Source: Lachancea thermotolerans CBS 6340 (Eukaryota; Ascomycota; Saccharomycetes; Saccharomycetales; Saccharomycetaceae). Taken from it: a stretch of DNA of 64,000 nucleotides. Every line of letters starts with the position of its first letter. Within the stretch, counting starts at the first letter, position 1. A model generated the notes under the pieces. That model saw only the letters and a program-made list of their open reading frames with translations, was not told where the DNA came from and searched no databases. The DNA lies in contig NC_013079.1 in assembly GCF_000142805.1 (NCBI RefSeq), forward strand, positions 310,001-374,000, read 5' to 3'. The position numbers and the translations under genes were made by a program. Below are positions 57,879 through 64,000 of this stretch, piece after piece.

Positions 57879-59231
57879 ATGAGTGCTGATGAACTTACTG
57901 AACCTCAGTTGAAGAGAAGGCTGTCAGACGCCTCAAATACAGACGAGACAAGCACTGAAAAGAAACCACGAGCAGAGCCCAAAAAATATCGTGAGTATAC
58001 AACAGTTATCGTACGCAATTTACCCCAAAGCTACAACTTTCACAAGGTACGAAAGCTATTTAATAGTTGTGGGAAAGTGGGACACGTAGATGTGCATACG
58101 TCCACCGATGGGCAATGTAAGGTTGCGAGGATTGAGTTCGAGAATTATAGTGACGTCCTTTCAGCTTTAACCAAGTCAGGAAAAGTCTTGGGCGGAAATG
58201 AGATCGAAGTTGAAGAGCTTAGTAAGTCAACGCTTTGGGCAACGAACTTCCCACCAACATATGATCAGGGAAAGCTTATGCAGCTTTTCGGCCAATTTGG
58301 AGGGACTGTATTGAGTGTGCGCCTGCCTTCTTTAAGGTTCGACTCCCGTAGGAGATTCGCTTACATTGACATGGCCTCTAAACAGGAAGCCTCGCTTGCC
58401 TTGGAAAAGTTAGATGGTGTTGAGATTGAAAACTACAAAATGATAGTCAAACTATCTCAGCCTTCAAATGCAGCAGCAAGAACCGATAAAGCCGTTATAG
58501 AGCGGAGACAAGTCCTTGTAAGGAACTTGAACTATAACACTAACGAAGCAGCTCTTTCTGCGATATTTGCGAAGTTTGGCCACGTTGAACAAATAAACCT
58601 TCCCCGTACTCGCGAAAACAAGCATGGGGAAATAGACACCAAAGGTGAAACCAAGGAAAGGTTGAATGAAGGTTTTGCGTTTATTACTTTCTCGGACGCT
58701 AGCTGCGCTCGCTCTTCATTGTCGTTGAACGGAACCGAGATTGACAATAGAATTCTTGATGTCACTTTGGCTGACAGGAGGCCATATCTTGAGCGTCAAA
58801 AGGTGAAGCATATTATGGCCAGCAAGAATCAAGATGGAAGTGTTCTAGGCATATATCCTTTGAGCGACAAAATTCCCACGCCCCAAATTCGTTGCTTTAT
58901 AGTCGAGCAAGCGAAAGTTAAGAAAGAGGATATCAAAAAAATTTACCTTGTTCCAGACCACGAAGGCGCGCTGGTCGTTGCCAGAAGTGGGCCTATAGCT
59001 GCAAAAATATCGTTATCCATTCATGGATCACTTTTTAACAAAAGAACGATCATGTGCTGCTCACCCAAAGAGTTACAGAGACAAGTCCATGCCCGGTACG
59101 GTAGGAGCAGTACCAAACAGAGAACTCACGAAGACTCAAAAGACATCGAAATTACCAGGAGTGCGCCGCCTCTCGAGGGGGAAAAAAAGATGAACAACGA
59201 AGACTTTCGGAAGTTATTTTTAGGTGCCTAA
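57879..59231 (+). CDS. PRP24: U6 snRNP assembly factor Prp24
   Basis: 450 residues from the ATG at 57879 (S. cerevisiae Prp24, 444); an upstream TTG in frame is rejected. It anneals U4 and U6 snRNAs for spliceosome recycling. Four RRMs in order: TVIVRNLPQSYNFHKVRKLF (about 41-116), TLWATNFPPTYDQGKLMQLF (117-195), QVLVRNLNYNTNEAALSAIF (208-300), and a divergent fourth near 320-400. The C-terminal NEDFRKLFLGA is the Lsm-binding SNFFL-type box. It is divergent from TMA23 and ends 51 bases before the convergent NUP188 stop. Position matches YMR268C. Confidence 0.96.
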   Translation: MSADELTEPQLKRRLSDASNTDETSTEKKPRAEPKKYREYTTVIVRNLPQSYNFHKVRKLFNSCGKVGHVDVHTSTDGQCKVARIEFENYSDVLSALTKSGKVLGGNEIEVEELSKSTLWATNFPPTYDQGKLMQLFGQFGGTVLSVRLPSLRFDSRRRFAYIDMASKQEASLALEKLDGVEIENYKMIVKLSQPSNAAARTDKAVIERRQVLVRNLNYNTNEAALSAIFAKFGHVEQINLPRTRENKHGEIDTKGETKERLNEGFAFITFSDASCARSSLSLNGTEIDNRILDVTLADRRPYLERQKVKHIMASKNQDGSVLGIYPLSDKIPTPQIRCFIVEQAKVKKEDIKKIYLVPDHEGALVVARSGPIAAKISLSIHGSLFNKRTIMCCSPKELQRQVHARYGRSSTKQRTHEDSKDIEITRSAPPLEGEKKMNNEDFRKLFLGA

Positions 59232-59282
59232 TTACTTAGTAGCTCACAATTACCTAAATTAAATGTCTGCTATAATATTCTC

Positions 59283-62200
59283 TCAGCAGGCGTCCCCTGC
59301 AAATAGTCCTTCTTGAAGATCTTTAATGCCTAACACGATACGCTTCACAAATTGTGATCTTGTGTCCTCGCTCTCTAACAGCCGATGCTCCTCCAATGTG
59401 GTAGGAACAATCCTTGAATTCAAGTACTTTGGGTGAGTTAGCAAGTGTCTGAAAGACGCGCTCAATTCTCTCTTTTCTGCATCCGTGTCTAAGCCAAAGA
59501 ATAGTTCGATGATCTCAGTATTATCCACCACCTTAGTCCTCATATTCGAATCGGTCAAATACTCTTGATAGTCCAGAGCATTGAAAAGCTGCTGTAACAT
59601 TATCAGCTGAGAAGTCTCTTTAATAACAGCAGTAGAGACCGCCAACGATTGATCGGACCAACTAGCGATTGCGCTGCTGATTTGTTGTGAGAAATATGAC
59701 ACAAAAAGACAGCACTCAGGCAAGACCCTTTTACCGAACTTGCTCAATAGCTGTAGCACTATTGTTAAGAGGCCGTCTGACCAAATTGTATGCAGACGTG
59801 GCTGGTGTTGAGGGGTTATTTTTCCTTGCTGAATGGCAACGGAAATTGGACTCTCCAGTAACACAGAAAAGAGGCCGTTGTTGATCATCTTTTCTGCGAC
59901 ACTTTCAACCGAACAAAGTTCTGTAATGAAAGTTAAAGAAAGATCACAAAGAACCGGCTCTTTTTCAAAATCCAACAGATGCGAACTCGAATATAGGTTC
60001 AAAATGGTCTTTATAGTGCCTACCTCGTTCAGGGAGGACGCCATGACCATTTCGAAGCTACTTGGCGGGTGAAGGTCTTTGATTTTGGTAAAGGTTGACA
60101 GTAGCAGAAATAAATCTTGGATCTTGTCAGCAAGATTGACTATAACAGGTTTCTTCCCATGAGACACAAACGTGTTGATTTCTGATAGAAGGCTGGACAG
60201 CACCAAGTTAACACCTTTACCAAAGGTCAATTCAAAATATTCTAGAATGTGATCAGATAGCGATTCCACAAAAATTGTTTTGTTTTTGACCAGTGAAAAA
60301 ATAATCAAGATGCTCCGAATAAGCGGCCTATAGTATGAACACCTGACTGGGTTTACCACGCTTTGCAAGAAAGCCACCTCTTTTGACTTTATCGTATCGG
60401 TAGCACCCAACAGCAGGCTAGTTAGTTTGCTATCAGGTACGCTTTTCTTTGTTTTCGCAAATGAATACAAAATGTAGAAGGCCAATTCAATGCGAGCCAG
60501 GTAAACTTCCTTGAAAATAGAAGGGTCGGCGCCAATAACAGGATTAGCTTGAAGCAGGTATTCCGCGATATCAACATATGTCTCTGATAGAGGAGTGGGT
60601 GTTTTCTTGATAAAGGACGTCAGTAAGGCTCCCCAAGATTTCGCGGCAGAAATTTGATATGTGACAAACTGAAGATTAACGGAAGCTGCTATAACTTCAG
60701 ACCGAAACCCAACTAAGCCTTCCCCACCGCTCCAATTTTCATCCTGCTCAAAATATTGGTCCATCAAGGGAATATCAAAGATACTTGTGTGAAAGGAGTT
60801 GTTGGATTTGAGAAGCGGCGATGAAGTGAACATGTAAAGTTCAAGCTGAGGCCAGCGGGCCCTAAATTTTTCTTGCAAGCCAGATTGCAGCTTGGTGTTG
60901 TAGCCATCGATATGGAAAACGGATTTCACAGTGGAGGCCAATTCAGGCCTATTAAGGGCTTTCATAATTATCTCATTGTTGGCAGTTGACGTGAAAAGTG
61001 AGAGAGCGAGGATCTCAGCAATCCTTGAAATGACTTTATACTGATTTGATAGCGATATTACTTTTTCAATGGAATCTGAACTGTCAACTGGATGAGGTTG
61101 GAACAACTCAAGGCGCCTGACAAGTATGCGTATAAAGTCCTCGTCGTTCTCAGAAGTTCTTGCGGCTGTCCACGAATTACATGCATAAGCGATGGCATCT
61201 AGCAAGTGGGAGTTAACAGCCTCGGGAAGGTCGTCCAACTTCAATGCGTTATTTTTGAGAATAGTTAGAATCGAATTTGAGGCATTCATGTTTTTAGCCT
61301 CTAACTCTTCTCCTTTATTGAGGGTTATCAGCTTCCCTGTTAGAAATAAAATGGCCAAGCCATCTTGCTTTCCTTCCATGATGGCAGAGAAAAAGCTGTA
61401 AAGGCTTTTTGACAGCTTTTGATTTAAGAGCGGTGCTTTCAAATCATAAGCGATGCAGTTGAGTAACATCTTTGAGTGATCGTCTCCGAGATATGCCAAC
61501 AAGGATGGCGCATCAGTATCAAAAGGCGCTCTCACCAGATGAGTTAAAAGTTTTATCACTTCAACGCGCAGTCCGAGATGTGAAGCATAAATATCCACTA
61601 AGGTTGCGGAATGAATAAAAAATGATCTCTCCAACGAAGATGGTGGAAGATGGAGCAAGGACCTGACTGAAATGAGAAGGTTTGCAAGCTCGAAGCTCTG
61701 ATCAATAAGAGAGTGCCTCATCTCACCGAATGGCAGACCTCTATGAAGGGGGACATTCGTGTTTTTCGCAAAAGTAACAATTGTTATGAGTGAATTTGCC
61801 GCCCTCATTTCTGAGGTACTTGCGCCCAAAAAGGCGCCAACTGCGATCTGGGCGGCGTCCGCTAAAACTCCAGTAACTTTTTTACTAGGCGACGTAGTAA
61901 AATCAACCCCATAAACTGCGAACAACACTTTAGAGATTAATGAGGTGAGCTGTAAGCCAATTTCCAAATACTGCCATTGCATTGTGTAAGTTTGAAATTG
62001 AAACCCTTCATATATGTTGATTAAGTGTGCCATCAAGTGCCCTAGTATCTCTTTTTTCATGCGCTCCGGGAAAATGTCAGTTGCTGTAAGGGACTCGGAT
62101 ACTAAGCAACTAGCCAGCTTTATCAAGAGAATACTAGACTGAAAAACCCCTGACGTTCTTTCTATGTTCCCCAAAATAGATATCGCCAGTCCCTCTTTAC

Positions 62201-64000
62201 CATTACGGTCAATCAGATAAGATCTTGCAAGGTGAGTCCACACAAAATGAGAAAAATTTGGCGTAAGTTCGATCATTAAATTCAAACCCGCGTTTATTAT
62301 TGGAAGGTTTCGAGAGTGTAGCGCTAATTCGAATAGTTTGAATAGGACGGAGATGATATCGTCGTCTTCGACATATCCGGATAAGTGTTGTAGAATTTCT
62401 GTGGATCTTTCAATTGGTGTTTCAGCACCCATTGTATTAGCAACTAAGTCAATTATAGCAACCGCCAACTCTGATTTTTCCCTTTTGGCCTCATCCTCCT
62501 CTGACTGAGTGTATGTGTCACAGATATTTTGGAGGATTCTGCCGAGAAGAGACCAGCCATTATAGTCGTGCATGAACACTACTGCGTCTTCGGCAGTTGA
62601 GGTGATCGGAATAATTTTGCCCCTCGTTTCTTTAGGGATTGGCATCATAACATTGCTTTGAGATTCAAGTGGAGGTTTTACTAACAGCTCTTGTTTTAAA
62701 ACTATGATATCGGAACTCTCTGAAGTTGGACCGGGCAAATCAGCTAGATCATACGACAGGCTAGAAAGCCTTAGTTTCTCAGTGTACGTATTAAGTTCTT
62801 TCCACTCGAAGTTTGCGAAATCTGGATGTACAGTTGAGAAATGAATAAGTGGCAAAAGACCCTCCTCAAGTAAAGGAACTTTGGCTCTCAAAAGAGCGAC
62901 TTTCTTCTCAACTTCATTATTTGTCAGAAACTTCTCCACGAAAGAACGTGGGTTTTTTGTCAATAACTCTTTGACAGTTTTTGCTGCCTGTGGTGTAATG
63001 TTGATGAAGTTTAGTGACAACGCCATTAACGATGACAAAGTGACTGACCAAAGTTTATCTTGTTCAAGGCAACCTGAAAACTTTGTGAAGGAAGCTAGAA
63101 CATCTAGTTCTTCCGATCTTTTTACCATCAATGAAATCAAGTGAGAGACTGGGACGGTTCCGAAAACGTTGTCCAAGAACTTCGCATTCTTCTCAGGGTA
63201 CTCTTCGAATAGATATGATTTCAGTGATAGGACAAAAGACCAATAATACAGTATTATGGCACTGCTGGGCTGATCTAGTAGAGTTTTATTGACAGTTTTG
63301 AAGCACTCTGGGTCGTTAAAAAATGGCGATTCAACCTTAATTGTAAAGGTTGAGACATCGAACCCGAGCATTAATACTGTGTTGATGGTAGCCAGTGCCT
63401 CTAGCTTGTCAGGGACCTCTCTAGGCATAGTAGCAACTTCTGAAAAACATTGAAAGTAATTAGTTGTCTTGAGAACTGAACACCACGAGGAAACTATTCC
63501 TACAGGCGTGTCCGAATTCATAATCAGCAACGTAAGTAGTTCCATAATGCGAATAGCATAAAAGACATCCTGGCAGTCTTTGAGATCTTGCAGTGGCTGC
63601 GACCATATACTGTTGTTTTTATCTAGAGACCCAAAGTTAGCAGCCACGTCAGAAAGAAGACTGATAAGGTGCGAACATAGCGTTGTCTTTTCGATTGATA
63701 TGGTGCTGATGAGATCTTCCTTGGCGGGAACATATTTGCAATCCCAGTTTAGAATCAGAAACGCTGCATCCACAATTGCATTACGCTCTTGTAGAATTCT
63801 TTGAGCATACAGAAACATGCGGTCCTTTTCCAGGCAACTCCGTGCATCTGATTGCGCAACAATTCGAAGGCTTTGCTCGTAGCTAACATTGAGGGCTCTT
63901 GATAGGCGTGAGGCATCTTTCCAATTCTCTACTGATATGTTGTATTTGGCACTTCCTATTACCAACGGTGTGGTCTTGCTGGGTACCTCAGCCCCAAGCT
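59283..64000 (-). CDS. NUP188: Nucleoporin Nup188, N-terminus beyond the window
   Basis: 1572 complete codons are visible and the frame is still open at 64000, so the true start lies outside; a TTG at 63965 is not the start. S. cerevisiae Nup188 has 1655 residues, so roughly 80 N-terminal residues are missing. It is an inner-ring scaffold protein of the nuclear pore, built of alpha-solenoid repeats; the whole sequence here is helical and Leu-rich without other domains. A recognisable conserved block is PIPKETRGKIIPITSTAEDA with VVFMHDYNGWSLLGRILQNI. Location next to MDM1 and PRP24 matches YML103C. Nup192 is the related alternative; synteny favours Nup188. Confidence 0.92.
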   Translation of the reverse strand, partial: LGAEVPSKTTPLVIGSAKYNISVENWKDASRLSRALNVSYEQSLRIVAQSDARSCLEKDRMFLYAQRILQERNAIVDAAFLILNWDCKYVPAKEDLISTISIEKTTLCSHLISLLSDVAANFGSLDKNNSIWSQPLQDLKDCQDVFYAIRIMELLTLLIMNSDTPVGIVSSWCSVLKTTNYFQCFSEVATMPREVPDKLEALATINTVLMLGFDVSTFTIKVESPFFNDPECFKTVNKTLLDQPSSAIILYYWSFVLSLKSYLFEEYPEKNAKFLDNVFGTVPVSHLISLMVKRSEELDVLASFTKFSGCLEQDKLWSVTLSSLMALSLNFINITPQAAKTVKELLTKNPRSFVEKFLTNNEVEKKVALLRAKVPLLEEGLLPLIHFSTVHPDFANFEWKELNTYTEKLRLSSLSYDLADLPGPTSESSDIIVLKQELLVKPPLESQSNVMMPIPKETRGKIIPITSTAEDAVVFMHDYNGWSLLGRILQNICDTYTQSEEDEAKREKSELAVAIIDLVANTMGAETPIERSTEILQHLSGYVEDDDIISVLFKLFELALHSRNLPIINAGLNLMIELTPNFSHFVWTHLARSYLIDRNGKEGLAISILGNIERTSGVFQSSILLIKLASCLVSESLTATDIFPERMKKEILGHLMAHLINIYEGFQFQTYTMQWQYLEIGLQLTSLISKVLFAVYGVDFTTSPSKKVTGVLADAAQIAVGAFLGASTSEMRAANSLITIVTFAKNTNVPLHRGLPFGEMRHSLIDQSFELANLLISVRSLLHLPPSSLERSFFIHSATLVDIYASHLGLRVEVIKLLTHLVRAPFDTDAPSLLAYLGDDHSKMLLNCIAYDLKAPLLNQKLSKSLYSFFSAIMEGKQDGLAILFLTGKLITLNKGEELEAKNMNASNSILTILKNNALKLDDLPEAVNSHLLDAIAYACNSWTAARTSENDEDFIRILVRRLELFQPHPVDSSDSIEKVISLSNQYKVISRIAEILALSLFTSTANNEIIMKALNRPELASTVKSVFHIDGYNTKLQSGLQEKFRARWPQLELYMFTSSPLLKSNNSFHTSIFDIPLMDQYFEQDENWSGGEGLVGFRSEVIAASVNLQFVTYQISAAKSWGALLTSFIKKTPTPLSETYVDIAEYLLQANPVIGADPSIFKEVYLARIELAFYILYSFAKTKKSVPDSKLTSLLLGATDTIKSKEVAFLQSVVNPVRCSYYRPLIRSILIIFSLVKNKTIFVESLSDHILEYFELTFGKGVNLVLSSLLSEINTFVSHGKKPVIVNLADKIQDLFLLLSTFTKIKDLHPPSSFEMVMASSLNEVGTIKTILNLYSSSHLLDFEKEPVLCDLSLTFITELCSVESVAEKMINNGLFSVLLESPISVAIQQGKITPQHQPRLHTIWSDGLLTIVLQLLSKFGKRVLPECCLFVSYFSQQISSAIASWSDQSLAVSTAVIKETSQLIMLQQLFNALDYQEYLTDSNMRTKVVDNTEIIELFFGLDTDAEKRELSASFRHLLTHPKYLNSRIVPTTLEEHRLLESEDTRSQFVKRIVLGIKDLQEGLFAGDAC

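Overview
This is a gene-dense, almost intron-free stretch of nuclear chromosome from a budding yeast of the Saccharomycetaceae. Nearly every protein has a recognisable Saccharomyces cerevisiae counterpart. The gene order zips together two S. cerevisiae chromosome XIII regions: YMR268-YMR287 on the right arm and YML103-YML119 on the left arm. Genes kept as pairs in S. cerevisiae (NGL2/NGL3, BUL1/BUL2, ZDS1/ZDS2, URA5/URA10, ATR1/YMR279C) occur once here. The source is therefore a lineage that did not undergo the whole-genome duplication. Lachancea is my best guess at genus, from general resemblance only. I see no transposon, virus-like element, CRISPR array, centromere or toxin gene.

Layout. 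1-586: start of a 2OG-Fe(II) oxygenase-like gene running off the left edge. 587-1968: the longest gap, with no gene I can support. 1969-9965: YKU70, NGL2, MRPL33, an unknown gene that may match YML119W, and DSS1; as a block these are inverted relative to S. cerevisiae. 10129-14135: RIT1, AEP2, GPI12. 14666-21827: the regulator CAT8 and the RNA-binding NAB6. 22195-29630: ATR1 exporter, VAN1 (with a predicted intron), a homocysteine methyltransferase that is out of place in the synteny, and PGM3. 29897-38259: FCP1, TAF8, DSK2, DAT1, CTK3, rich in RNA polymerase II functions (TFIID subunit, CTD phosphatase, CTD kinase subunit). 38548-46264: BUL, RCE1, ZDS and a YML108W-like gene. 46377-46458: tRNA-Ser(AGA). 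47195-53057: SCS7, PML39, URA5, SEC65, RRN9. 53016-64000: MDM1, TMA23, PRP24 and NUP188, which runs off the right edge.

There is no operon-like system; the genes are housekeeping genes with separate promoters. Shared regulation shows as recurrent CACGTG boxes (six plus a CACATG variant between DSK2 and DAT1), an exact Gcn4 site before ATR1, a Mig1-like site before CAT8, and RRPE/PAC-type ribosome-biogenesis elements before TMA23/PRP24 and URA5.

The most informative observations are the predicted VAN1 intron (97 nt, canonical 5' site, near-consensus branch point, exon junction supported by homology), the interleaved synteny with an inverted block, the odd placement of the SAM4/MHT1-type gene, and the loss of an expected iron-ligand Asp in the left-edge oxygenase-like protein. 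I found no convincing previously undescribed system. Several open frames begin at TTG or GTG; in those cases I chose the first in-frame ATG supported by homology. Residue numbers refer to those starts.
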